Origin: Segetibacter aerophilus
Lineage (GTDB): Bacteria; Bacteroidota; Bacteroidia; Chitinophagales; Chitinophagaceae
Direction: 5' to 3'
Assembly: GCF_007991655.1 (NCBI RefSeq)
Contig: NZ_BJYT01000004.1
Location: 186,001 to 250,000 of the forward strand
DNA: 64,000 bases
In this document: positions 34,542-43,573 of the stretch, one piece after another
How positions within the stretch are numbered: position 1 is the first letter of the stretch
Layout of the letters: the number at the start of each line of letters is the position of its first letter
Made by a program: the position numbers and the translations under genes
Notes under the pieces: generated by a model
Databases searched by the model: none
Told to the model about the DNA's origin: nothing
The model's input: only the letters and a program-made list of their open reading frames with translations

Positions 34542-35897
34542 CTACTTTGCCATGCTCTGTATGACATCGTACTTCGTAACGATGTGTAGGTTGCCACTTT
34601 CATCCTTTGCCATTACTGCGCCATTGCCCTTGGTGATTAAACTACCTAGGCGTTCAACAGGGGTATCATAAGAAACTACCGGGTAAGCAGGCTCTATAAC
34701 CATTGAAATAGTAGATGTGTTAATCTCAGGATTATTAAATATTTTTTGAAACAGTCCACCCTCGCTCACTGCCCCTACCAGGCCTTCCGCGTCTATAACC
34801 GGGATATGTTCTATATCATATTTCCGCATTAGATCAACCGCTTCTGCAACTGTTTGGTTTGGTTCAACAGTTACCAGCCTTTTTGACACGCGCGTGTTGA
34901 CAATGTCTTTAAAGGTTTTAACGTCGAAAAAACCTCTTTCCATCATCCACTGATCATTGTACACCTTGCCAACATAACGGCTTCCATGGTCAGAAAATAT
35001 AACTACAACTAAATCATTCTTTTTAAGTTCATGTTTCAACTGCATTAGCCCTTGCAAAGCGGTTCCGGAGCTATATCCCACGAAAATTCCTTCTTCTCTA
35101 GATATCCGCCTGGCCATCACAGCTCCTTCTTTATCAGTCACTTGTTCAAAATGGTCAATAACACTCATATCATAATTAGCAGGCACGAAGTCTTCGCCAA
35201 TTCCTTCGGTTATGTAGGGGTGGACTTGCTTCATATCAACCTCTCCTGTCTCAAAGTACTTTTTTAGCAAGGAGCCGTAAACATCTATAGCCCAAACCTT
35301 TATGTCTTTGTTCTTCTCTTTTAAATATTGTCCTGTTCCGGTGATAGTGCCACCAGTGCCGGTAGCAATAACAAGATGGGTAATCTTTCCTTCCGTCTGT
35401 TCCCATAGCTCCGGACCAGTGTTTTCGTAGTGCGCCTGCCTGTTTGCAAGGTTATCGTACTGGTTCATATGAAAAGAGTTCGGGATCTCTTTCGTCAATC
35501 TTTTAGCAACAGAATAATAACTTCTCGGATCTTCAGGGTCAACATTTGTAGGACAAACTATAACTTCTGCCCCAACGGCTTTTAGTATGTCTGCTTTCTC
35601 TTTCGACTGCTTATCTGTTGTGGCAAAAATGCATTTGTACCCTTTAATAACGGCGGCAAGCGCCAGACCCATTCCGGTGTTGCCGCTGGTTCCTTCAATA
35701 ATGGTTCCTCCTGGTTTTATTTTTCCAGCCTTTTCAGCTTCCTCCAACATCTTTACCGCCATGCGGTCTTTAATTGAATTGCCGGGGTTAAAGTACTCGA
35801 CTTTGGCAAGCACAGTACAAGGAAGTTCTTTAGTAATCTTATTGAGTTTAATAAGCGGAGTGTTGCCAATTGTTTCAAGAATGTTGTTAAACCACAT
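34542..35897 (-). CDS. Cystathionine beta-synthase with CBS domain pair
   Basis: 451 residues. The PLP fold type II domain has Lys43 in NPGNSIKDRMA, the phosphate loop GTSGNTGMGLALAA-type segment and GTGGTITGTGQYLKEK. A C-terminal pair of CBS motifs follows (about 330-450: VEPNQTVAEAVDLMRKYDIE, HIPVIDAEGLVGAVSEGGLF, YDTPVERLGSLI). That order marks cystathionine beta-synthase rather than plain cysteine synthase; the enzyme joins serine or homocysteine-related substrates in transsulfuration. No heme-binding N-terminus is present. A transsulfuration-type PLP enzyme is encoded at 58055-59221, far away. Confidence 0.9.
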   Translation of the reverse strand: MWFNNILETIGNTPLIKLNKITKELPCTVLAKVEYFNPGNSIKDRMAVKMLEEAEKAGKIKPGGTIIEGTSGNTGMGLALAAVIKGYKCIFATTDKQSKEKADILKAVGAEVIVCPTNVDPEDPRSYYSVAKRLTKEIPNSFHMNQYDNLANRQAHYENTGPELWEQTEGKITHLVIATGTGGTITGTGQYLKEKNKDIKVWAIDVYGSLLKKYFETGEVDMKQVHPYITEGIGEDFVPANYDMSVIDHFEQVTDKEGAVMARRISREEGIFVGYSSGTALQGLMQLKHELKKNDLVVVIFSDHGSRYVGKVYNDQWMMERGFFDVKTFKDIVNTRVSKRLVTVEPNQTVAEAVDLMRKYDIEHIPVIDAEGLVGAVSEGGLFQKIFNNPEINTSTISMVIEPAYPVVSYDTPVERLGSLITKGNGAVMAKDESGNLHIVTKYDVIQSMAK

Positions 35898-36071
35898 AGA
35901 AGAAAAATTAATTTAGGGCAAAGGTAGGAAAGGAAAAGTGCGTTTAAGCGCTGTCAAGTAAGAAATGATAAACTGTTCATTATCTTGATACTATAAGTTT
36001 TGCTTAGAGTATTAGTAAAGGCAGAAGGGGGATAAGAATATCGAAAGGCTGTATTACCTGGTTAAATACTG

Positions 36072-36683
36072 TTACGCTGCAACTCTTTGCAGTATAACCT
36101 TACAAGGAATTTCTGAGGTGACTTTAACAAGATGATTTTGGTGAAGTGGAATGGATAGAAAATTACCAGGTACCAGTTGGTGTACATCTTGTCCAATAAT
36201 AATTTCGCAACTTCCTTCCACGATTAGAAACCTTTCATATTCATCGTGATGTACTTCTTGCGGCGCTAATTCTTTTATCCAAACAATTGCGGTTGTTATC
36301 CGGGGAGTATAGCCAATAATGCGGGCGTAAACGTCAGAAAAACTTCCGGGCGCAAGGAAATCTGAGCGATTTAGCCACTCGTCATAATCGGAAATCTTCG
36401 AGTTTTCATTTAGTTCAGGTGGAAAAGCAGCCATCTCTCCATTTTCCATTCTGCTGATAAAATCAATGGTAGCCATTAGCATGGGCTTTATAATCGGATC
36501 AGGGGTAACGGCATTTGCCATTGCCTCCTGCTCTAAAGCTTTGCTAAATTGATCAATAGCTTCCCTCACCTCAGCATTAACAAGCATAAGCTCTTCCAGT
36601 TCCCTTACTTCATCCGGAGACGCTAACCCGAGAACATAAGATTCAATAATGCCTGACTGTATGTAGTTGCTAATATCTTTCAT
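36072..36683 (-). CDS. Cupin protein with RskA-like anti-sigma N-terminus
   Basis: 203 residues. Residues 1-70 (IESYVLGLASPDEVRELEEL, then AEVREAIDQFSKALEQEA) resemble the N-terminal anti-sigma domain of RskA-type factors. The C-terminal part, about 115-200, is a cupin with HHDEYERFLIVEGSCEIIIG and VPGNFLSIPLHQNH giving metal-ligand His residues. There is no transmembrane helix. ChrR-type proteins join an anti-sigma domain to a cupin in the same order and respond to singlet oxygen or metals, but no ECF sigma gene adjoins here. Role inferred only. Confidence 0.7.
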   Translation of the reverse strand: MKDISNYIQSGIIESYVLGLASPDEVRELEELMLVNAEVREAIDQFSKALEQEAMANAVTPDPIIKPMLMATIDFISRMENGEMAAFPPELNENSKISDYDEWLNRSDFLAPGSFSDVYARIIGYTPRITTAIVWIKELAPQEVHHDEYERFLIVEGSCEIIIGQDVHQLVPGNFLSIPLHQNHLVKVTSEIPCKVILQRVAA

Positions 36684-37070
36684 GCTGCTGTACCTTCTTC
36701 GCCTTCTCGCTATGATGCTGTTACGTGTTTTAAAGAATCCTTCAAATGTAAATAACGGATTTTACTTTCCTTTATATACTCGTTTAATTAACAAGTAGTT
36801 TTTTAGGTCAATGTTTTTTTAGTTAAAACGGCTCTATAGTAATAATATTTCTTTTTTACTTATTCCTTTATTATTCTCCTTTACTGCATTAACTATTCAA
36901 ATTTATTGAAACTAGCGATTGCGGTTGCTATGAATAAAACGGGGAGTTCAGATATCTGCCACCTATTTTAAACTATAGTCGTTTATTTTTTCTTTTTTTC
37001 TTAGCGCTTTGAAAAATACTTTTGCTCGATTTTTATTTTCTATTACTTCCTCGTTTCATTTAGAGCAGAC
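36684..37070. promoter_or_regulatory. 387-bp divergent intergenic region
   Basis: AT-rich and without a credible gene. A -7 element TACTTTTG at 37017-37024 lies 46 bp before the S9 peptidase ATG. No matching strong promoter was recognised for the cupin gene. Confidence 0.5.
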
Positions 37071-39011
37071 ATGAAAAAATTTCTGATTTTTCTTTTGTTA
37101 AGCCACCAACTAATCTTTGCCCAAGACTCCGCTTCACCAACTTCAAATCTTATTATTAGCGGGATCCCTTCCATTCCCGATACAATAGCTGAAAGCATTA
37201 GACCTTATTCAGAATTCCGGAGTGGTGTTTTTTGCGACTGGCACCCAAAGCGGCAGGAAATGCTGATAAGCACAAGATTTGGAAATGTACCTCAAATACA
37301 CCTGGTGAGTATGCCTCTTGGGGCGAGGAAGCAGCTCACTTTTTCTAATGAACCCATTACCAATGCCTCCTATGAACCAATTAGGGGCGATTATTTTTTA
37401 TTTACAAAAGATGTAGGCGGTAATGAGTTTTCTCAGATCTACCGCTACAACCTAAGTGATGGAAGTATTGCTTTACTAACCGATGGCAAAAGATCTCAAA
37501 ACGGCGGAATTGCCTGGAGCAGGAAAGGGAAACGTGTGGCCTATAGTTCGACGGCGCGAAACGGCACAGACCGCGATATTTATCTAATGGATCCATTAGA
37601 CACGTCGAGCAAAAAGTTATTGCTTGAGGTGAATGGCGGTGGCTGGGCGGTAATCGATTGGTCACCCGATGACAAACAATTATTGGTTAGCGAAGAAATA
37701 TCTGCGAATGAATCGCACTACTGGTTAGTGGACATTGCGACCGGCACAAAAAAAGAGTTAACCGCGCCGGGGGAAAAAGGAGTTTATTATGGCCAGGCCA
37801 AGTTCAATAAAAGTGGTACCGGCATTTATTTCCTTACCGACAAGGATAGCGAGTTCAGCAGGTTTGCATTTTTGGATCTGCTTACAAAAAACATTACTTA
37901 CTACACTTCTTCTATTAATTGGGATGTAACGACTTTTGATGTTGCCGAAGACGGAAAACGAATTGCATTTATAGCCAACGAAGGTGGAATATCAAAGCTC
38001 TATTTAATAAATACCACCACTCCCTCGCAGCAGTATTTTTTAATCAGAACTATCCCTGCTGGTGTATATGCTAATTTATCTTTTCACAAAGACAGTAAAC
38101 ATCTTTTGGTTTCCGTAAATACTGCTCAAAATCCTGCAGACCTTTATGTGATTTCAACCTCCAACGGAAAAACAGAACGTTGGACCGAAAGTGAAATGGG
38201 TGGAATAGCACCCGGTGCTTTAAGATCTGCGGACCTGGTCAAATGGAAAAGCTTCGATGGAAAAGAGATCAGTGGGTTTTATTACAAACCTGCTGCGAAG
38301 TTTACAGGTAAGCGACCCATTATCATTAATATTCACGGAGGACCTGAAGGACAGTCTTTACCTGTTTTCCAAGGCGCAAATAATTTTTATCTAAACGAAC
38401 TTGGAGTAGCAATGATCTATCCTAATGTAAGGGGATCGTCAGGTTATGGAAAGACTTTTTTGAAAGCCGATAATGGGATGAAAAGAGAAGAGTCTGTAAA
38501 AGATATTGGAGCACTGCTCGATTGGGTAGCTCAACAACCTGAATTGGATGCGAGCAGAATTATGGTAATGGGAGGAAGTTACGGAGGATATATGACTCTT
38601 GCCGTCGCCGCCAATTACAATGACAAGATCCGATGCGCGCTAGATGTTGTAGGTATTTCAAACTTCAACACATTCTTGAAAAACACCGAAAGCTATAGAC
38701 GTGATTTGAGAAGGGTAGAGTATGGAGACGAGCGTGATACTGCTATGGCCGCTTATTTTGAAAAGATTGCTCCTTACAATAATTCAGATAAAATCAAAAA
38801 ACCTCTTTTTATTGTTCAAGGTGGAAATGATCCACGGGTGCCTCGCACTGAGTCGGTACAGATGGCAGATAAGTTGCGCTCCGGCGGAACAACAGTATGG
38901 TATCTCGAGGCCAACGACGAGGGGCATGGTTTCAGGAAAAAGAATAATATAGATTTTCAGAGAAATGCAACAGTACTGTTTATGAAGAACTACCTGTTAG
39001 ACGGTTTATAA
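37071..39011 (+). CDS. S9 family peptidase (prolyl oligopeptidase type), secreted
   Basis: 646 residues with a signal peptide (MKKFLIFLLLSHQLIFAQ). A PD40-type beta-propeller covers about 50-370 (WSRKGKRVAYSSTARNGTDR, DWSPDDKQLLVSEE). The alpha/beta hydrolase domain follows with Ser503 in GGSYGGYM, Asp587 in GGNDPRVPR and His619 in DEGHGF. Such enzymes trim oligopeptides in the periplasm or outside. It starts the co-oriented hydrolase region on this strand but has its own promoter and probably acts alone. Confidence 0.93.
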   Translation: MKKFLIFLLLSHQLIFAQDSASPTSNLIISGIPSIPDTIAESIRPYSEFRSGVFCDWHPKRQEMLISTRFGNVPQIHLVSMPLGARKQLTFSNEPITNASYEPIRGDYFLFTKDVGGNEFSQIYRYNLSDGSIALLTDGKRSQNGGIAWSRKGKRVAYSSTARNGTDRDIYLMDPLDTSSKKLLLEVNGGGWAVIDWSPDDKQLLVSEEISANESHYWLVDIATGTKKELTAPGEKGVYYGQAKFNKSGTGIYFLTDKDSEFSRFAFLDLLTKNITYYTSSINWDVTTFDVAEDGKRIAFIANEGGISKLYLINTTTPSQQYFLIRTIPAGVYANLSFHKDSKHLLVSVNTAQNPADLYVISTSNGKTERWTESEMGGIAPGALRSADLVKWKSFDGKEISGFYYKPAAKFTGKRPIIINIHGGPEGQSLPVFQGANNFYLNELGVAMIYPNVRGSSGYGKTFLKADNGMKREESVKDIGALLDWVAQQPELDASRIMVMGGSYGGYMTLAVAANYNDKIRCALDVVGISNFNTFLKNTESYRRDLRRVEYGDERDTAMAAYFEKIAPYNNSDKIKKPLFIVQGGNDPRVPRTESVQMADKLRSGGTTVWYLEANDEGHGFRKKNNIDFQRNATVLFMKNYLLDGL

Positions 39012-39306
39012 CCCTCAGGAAAGCTTTTTAGTAACGACGGTTTTAAGGTATTTAAGCAGGAAATCCAATCTTTGAAAATCTTGCACATTCAGCAAAAAAT
39101 TTCTCCGGAATAGTTAGATTGGATGTGCGGACTCTTGTACTGGTCCTTTTATTCAGCAAAGAAACGGACCGCACTACTCGTTGCCCTGCTTTGGACGAAG
39201 AACCACTTGATTTAGTAGGGCAGCTCGCTGCTATGAAACAATATTTAAGCAATTAAGACAAATAGAGAAGATATCTTCAATTGTAAACTAAAGCCGTAAT
39301 TAAGTT
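39012..39306. other. Intergenic region, possible gene remnant
   Basis: On the plus strand one frame is open from about 39056 to 39256 without a good start codon (it ends LVGQLAAMKQYLSN). The opposite strand has a 66-codon frame over the same stretch. Neither resembles a known family. It also contains GGACTCTTGTAC, a short partial match to the dispersed repeat. No firm feature. Confidence 0.3.
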
Positions 39307-40563
39307 ATGATAAAGAAAAATGTATTCCTTGTTCTTTCTATCGTTACTACATTATTCTCAGTACAAGTTTTCGCGCAGCCCCAACAAGCTCACCTTAGTT
39401 GGAACAGCATTAAGAAAGATGCAACGTCCAATACAATGACGATTACGTGGGCAGACAATAATCACAACAAGGGGCTGGTTAAATATGGCATCGATCAGCG
39501 GCTAACGAAGACGGAAACAGCGACTGGCAAATATTCCGACACTGCAAAAAATTACATCTACCACGCTACTTTGAAGGGTTTGCAGCCTAATACCAAATAT
39601 TACTATAAATGTGGCTCGAGTGAAGGCGGATGGAGCGAACAGTTTTCCTTCACAACAGCGCCGCCTTTTGGAAGCAAATCAAAATTTGTAGTAGGCGTTT
39701 GGGGCGATACGCAGGATAATGAGTTTAATGAACAGTTTCAGAAAACAGCAGTGATTGTACAACAATTGAAAAAATCTCCTATCCAGTTCATGGTGCACAT
39801 GGGCGACATTGTTGATAATGGTTCTGTTGGTAAAAAATGGAATGGACTTTTTACCACAATTCAATCTGTAGCTGCCTACGCACCTTTCATGCCTGTGACA
39901 GGTAATCACGATGTCGACAACGACTCGGCGAGCAAGGGATATCAAAAGCCGTTTCCGGTTTTTTATGATGTACTTCATTTGCCCGCAAACAACATAGACT
40001 ATTCCTATAACTATGGCAACACTCACTTTGTAGCCATAAGCTCCGGCCATGCAAAGGGTGCAGAAGCGGCGGGTAATTTTACTTTTGCTCCGGGCTCACC
40101 TGAGTACCGCTGGTTGGAAGATGATTTAGCGAAAGCAAGAGCTGATAAGAACATTACCTGGATCATACTTTATATGCACCACCCGCTTTATTCATTTGGG
40201 TGGAGTCATGTTACCGGTTGGCAAAACAGGATTACGCCTTTGGTAGACAAGTATAAAGTAGATCTGTGCCTTGCAGGTCATCGCCATGTATACGAGCGCC
40301 ATAAACCTATCAGGAATAATGAAGTGTTGCCGCAGACGGATGATCACGTGTATCAAAAACCGGCGGGAACAGTTTACATCACCAACGGGACTGCAGGGGG
40401 ATCGCCACAGGGATTAGGTGGAAAAGACATGCCTTCCATGATTTTTACAAATACAGTGAAAGAGTATAACTACGCCATTATGACGATTGAAGGCAACACG
40501 ATTAGCTACAACGTCTACAACCAGGATGGTAAAAAAATAGATTATTTTACATTAACTAAATAG
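39307..40563 (+). CDS. Purple acid phosphatase-like metallophosphoesterase, secreted
   Basis: 418 residues, signal peptide ending VQVFAQ. An N-terminal fibronectin III-like domain (about 25-118: ITWADNNHNKGLVKYGID, LQPNTKYYYKCGS) precedes the calcineurin-like domain. Its metal motifs are in order GDTQDN, MGDIVDNG, GNHDVDN, MHHPLYS and AGHRHVYER. This is the purple acid phosphatase architecture. It hydrolyses phosphomonoesters outside the cytoplasm. GH16 follows after 26 bp and further phosphoesterases come after, suggesting joint action. Confidence 0.92.
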   Translation: MIKKNVFLVLSIVTTLFSVQVFAQPQQAHLSWNSIKKDATSNTMTITWADNNHNKGLVKYGIDQRLTKTETATGKYSDTAKNYIYHATLKGLQPNTKYYYKCGSSEGGWSEQFSFTTAPPFGSKSKFVVGVWGDTQDNEFNEQFQKTAVIVQQLKKSPIQFMVHMGDIVDNGSVGKKWNGLFTTIQSVAAYAPFMPVTGNHDVDNDSASKGYQKPFPVFYDVLHLPANNIDYSYNYGNTHFVAISSGHAKGAEAAGNFTFAPGSPEYRWLEDDLAKARADKNITWIILYMHHPLYSFGWSHVTGWQNRITPLVDKYKVDLCLAGHRHVYERHKPIRNNEVLPQTDDHVYQKPAGTVYITNGTAGGSPQGLGGKDMPSMIFTNTVKEYNYAIMTIEGNTISYNVYNQDGKKIDYFTLTK

Positions 40564-40589
40564 AAGTATATATCCAATCAACCCACCTT

Positions 40590-41435
40590 ATGCGACTACT
40601 TGTTCGTTTACTATTTTTTATTGTTTTACTCACTCTCAACGTTTCGGCTGTACAAGCACAGGCGACTTCTTCCGGTTGGAAACTGGCTTGGAGTGATGAG
40701 TTTAATTACTCGGGGTTACCCGACTCCACCAAATGGGGTTACGAGCAGGGATTTGTAAGGAATAATGAAAAACAGTATTATACCTATAAAAGAAAAGAGA
40801 ACGCTTTTGTAGAAAACGGAGTATTAACGATTACAGCGAAAAAGGAAATTTATCCAAATAGAGATTTTAGTTCCACAAGTTCTGCATGGCAGAAGAAAGA
40901 CTCGCTTGCTTCATACACTTCTGCAGCCCTTATTACACTTGGAAAGGCATCTTGGAAGTTTGGGAAGATTGAAGTTCGTGCGAAAATTCCACGGGGATTG
41001 GGAGTGTGGCCGGCTATATGGATGCTTGGTAACAATGTGAGTGAAGTTGGTTGGCCCCTAAGTGGAGAGATAGATATTATGGAGTTTGTTGGTCATGACT
41101 CATCTTCCATCCATGGTACGATGCACTATGCTGATCCTATAACCAAGAAGCACTTACAAAGTGGAAACAAGATTGTTGTTTCGCAGCCTTTTAATGATTT
41201 TCACACTTATTCTGCAGAATGGAACAATGAGGAAATGCGGTGTCTGTTTGACGGAAGAGTGTACCACACTTTTCCTCTCAATAAGGCCGGTGAAGATTTA
41301 AGTAATGCATTCCGCAAGCCATTTTACCTGTTGATTAATTTTGCGCTTGGCGGCAGTTGGGGCAAAACTATCGACGACGCTGTCTTACCTCAAAAATTTA
41401 TCGTTGACTATGTTCGAGTTTATCAAAAAGAGTAA
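40590..41435 (+). CDS. Glycoside hydrolase family 16, secreted
   Basis: 281 residues, signal peptide MRLLVRLLFFIVLLTLNVSA. The catalytic motif GEIDIMEFVG carries nucleophile Glu160, assisting Asp162 and acid/base Glu165. The fold is a jelly roll (KFGKIEVRAKIPRGLGVWPA, IHGTMHYADP, and final DYVRVYQKE). GH16 enzymes cut beta-1,3 or beta-1,3-1,4 glucans and related galactans; this form with EIDIME looks like a laminarinase-type endoglucanase. It lies 26 bp after the phosphatase and is likely cotranscribed. Confidence 0.92.
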   Translation: MRLLVRLLFFIVLLTLNVSAVQAQATSSGWKLAWSDEFNYSGLPDSTKWGYEQGFVRNNEKQYYTYKRKENAFVENGVLTITAKKEIYPNRDFSSTSSAWQKKDSLASYTSAALITLGKASWKFGKIEVRAKIPRGLGVWPAIWMLGNNVSEVGWPLSGEIDIMEFVGHDSSSIHGTMHYADPITKKHLQSGNKIVVSQPFNDFHTYSAEWNNEEMRCLFDGRVYHTFPLNKAGEDLSNAFRKPFYLLINFALGGSWGKTIDDAVLPQKFIVDYVRVYQKE

Positions 41436-41474
41436 GAGCAAGGGATGGGTTTTTAAAAATTATAAAGCAATCAA

Positions 41475-43322
41475 TTGAGCATACGTTTACTTTTTATACT
41501 GCTGTGTACTTTCATTTTTGCCGATCTCTTTTCTCAAAGTTTCAAGTTTGCATTTCTTTCAGATACTCATATTGGAGTAAAGAATGCAGATGAAGACCTG
41601 AGAAGAACTGTTGCTGATATAAATGCAGATACGTCTCTCCAATTCATCCTCATTTCGGGCGATATAACAGAGAATAGTTTTGATGAAGAAATGTGGATGG
41701 CTCAAAGCATACTCTCAAAACTGAATAAGCCCTTATATATCGTAACAGGTAATCATGATACCTACTGGTCTCCGAATGGCGGAAGAATATTTACCACGGT
41801 TTTTGGTAGTGGCCGATTCTTGTTTCAACACAAAGGATACCTTTTTATTGGTACGAACGCAGGACCAAATATGCAACATAAAGCGCCGGGACAAGTGCCT
41901 AAAGAAGACCTGGTTTGGCTGGACTCGGTGTTGAATAATTTGCAAGACAAGAACATTCCCATTGTTTATGTCAACCATTATCCCCAGGATCAATCGCAAC
42001 GGAATTCATATGAAGCAATTGACAGGCTTAAGAAAAGAAATATCCAGTTGTTCCTTGTTGGACATGGTCATCAAAACAAGCAATACTTTTTTGAGGGAGT
42101 ACCGGGTATAATGGGGAGAACAAATACAAGAGGAGCAGACCCGACAGGCGCGTATAACATAGTAACATTTGAAAACGGCAAAGTCACTTTTGAAGAAAGA
42201 AAGCCTTTGATCCGGACACAAAAAAAATGGGCAGAAGCGATCTTAACTCATCATCATTTTGCCACGGATACTACACGGTATCCTCGTCCTTATTATGCCA
42301 TGAACGATATGTACTCGAACGTAAGAAAGCTTTGGCAGCACGAAGAGCAATATGACATTGGTAGTGGAACAGCGCTGAAAGGCAATCTTGTTATTGCGAC
42401 AAGCAATGAAGGTTTTATTTATGCTTTAGACGAAAAAGACGGAGGGAGGAAATTGTCTTTCAAAACGAAAGGAAAAGTTTACAGTACGCCGACGGTTGCA
42501 GGAAATTTTGTAATTGCTCCTTGCACGGATAGCACAATCTATTGTTTAAATGCAACCACCGGAAATCTCATTTGGAAATTCAAATCTTCACGACCGTTTG
42601 TTTCTTCACCTGGTGAAAAAAATGGCGTCATATTTATCGGAAGCTCCGATGGACATTTTCGGGCAATTAATCTAAAGACGGTAAATTGAAATGGGACTTT
42701 AATGGAGTGAGAGATTTCGTGATGACGAAGCCACTACTATATAAAGGCAAGGCTTATTTTGGAAGTTGGGGTAGTGAATTTTACGCACTCAATATGTCTA
42801 CAGGAAAGCTTACGTGGAAGTGGAAAGACACCTCTACTACCCGGATGTTTTCACCAGCGGGTTGTCGGCCCGTTGCAACAAATGGGAAAGTGTTCATTGT
42901 CGCGCCAGATCAATACATGACTTGTTTTGATGCAACGGACGGACATATAGTGTCGCGCTACTATGCCTAATATAAAGTTGAGAGAGTCGATGGGCTTATC
43001 AACAGACAGTTCTTTAGTTTATATAAAAACTACTGACGGAAAGCTGTTTGGAATATCAACTTCAGCGTCAGAAATGCAAACAGTTTTTAGCGTTGATTTG
43101 AAATTATCAAATGACATTTGTGCTTCCCAAATTGTCGAAAGTAAAGGGGTCATATTTGTGCCGTCTAATTCGGGAGTAGTAAATGCTATAGACGGTCGAA
43201 CAAAAAAATTATTGTGGCAGCATAAAGTTTCGGATAGCATGATAAACTCGGTAATGCCAATAGCAGATAATAGACTAGTTGTGGCTACAGTTGATGGTAA
43301 GATTTGTTGTTTACAGTTTTGA
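41475..43322 (+). pseudogene. Metallophosphoesterase fused to a PQQ-type beta-propeller, frame-disrupted
   Basis: The protein begins at a TTG (MSIRLLFILLCTFIFADLFS, signal peptide) and has calcineurin motifs SDTHIG, SGDITENS, GNHDTYW, NHYPQ and GHGHQN, then propeller units with FIYALDEKDGG and IYCLNATTGNLIW. The frame breaks twice. Near 42670 (LKTVN stop) one A seems missing, since adding one yields LKDGKLKWDFNG. The middle part 42686-42970 continues the propeller in another frame, and about 42955-42963 a single extra base returns to the first frame (IKLRESMGLSTDSSLVYIK). The outer parts share one frame. It is a recent mutation pair, a sequence error, or less likely programmed shifting. Confidence 0.8.
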
Positions 43323-43431
43323 TAAAACCGCGTCATTTTTGTTCAAAGTAATATTTGTATTATTTTTTTTGCAGTTGGGTTTAGTTTAACAAATTGGCCG
43401 TTGTTTACTTTTTGACGATTGAAATATAAAA

Positions 43432-43486
43432 GTACAAGGGAGTGACACAACGATGCTTCGTTGGAAAACAAATGCTTGCAAAAAAC
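43432..43486 (-). repeat. Dispersed intergenic repeat, copy 4 (T/A variant)
   Basis: Minus-strand core GTTGTGTCACTCCCTTGTAC at 43451-43432; the other end GCAAAAAAC reaches 43486. It lies between the disrupted phosphoesterase and the YncE-phosphoesterase gene. Confidence 0.72.
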
Positions 43487-43573
43487 GGGGTTCATAATTA
43501 AAAGCACAGCGGGGATTTTTAATAAAACAGGATTTGGTAACACCAGAGATATTAAAAAAGAAATTTGAAAAAT

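Noticed and set aside
39129-39140. Another possible repeat copy (GGACTCTTGTAC)
   Set aside because: Only about ten bases match and the palindromic core is missing.
39052-39256. Overlapping open frames on both strands after the S9 peptidase
   Set aside because: The plus frame lacks a start codon and neither reading resembles a known protein; kept only as a note.
42660-42970. Programmed ribosomal frameshifting as the main explanation
   Set aside because: No canonical slippery heptamer is seen and two opposite shifts would be needed; indels or sequence errors are simpler.
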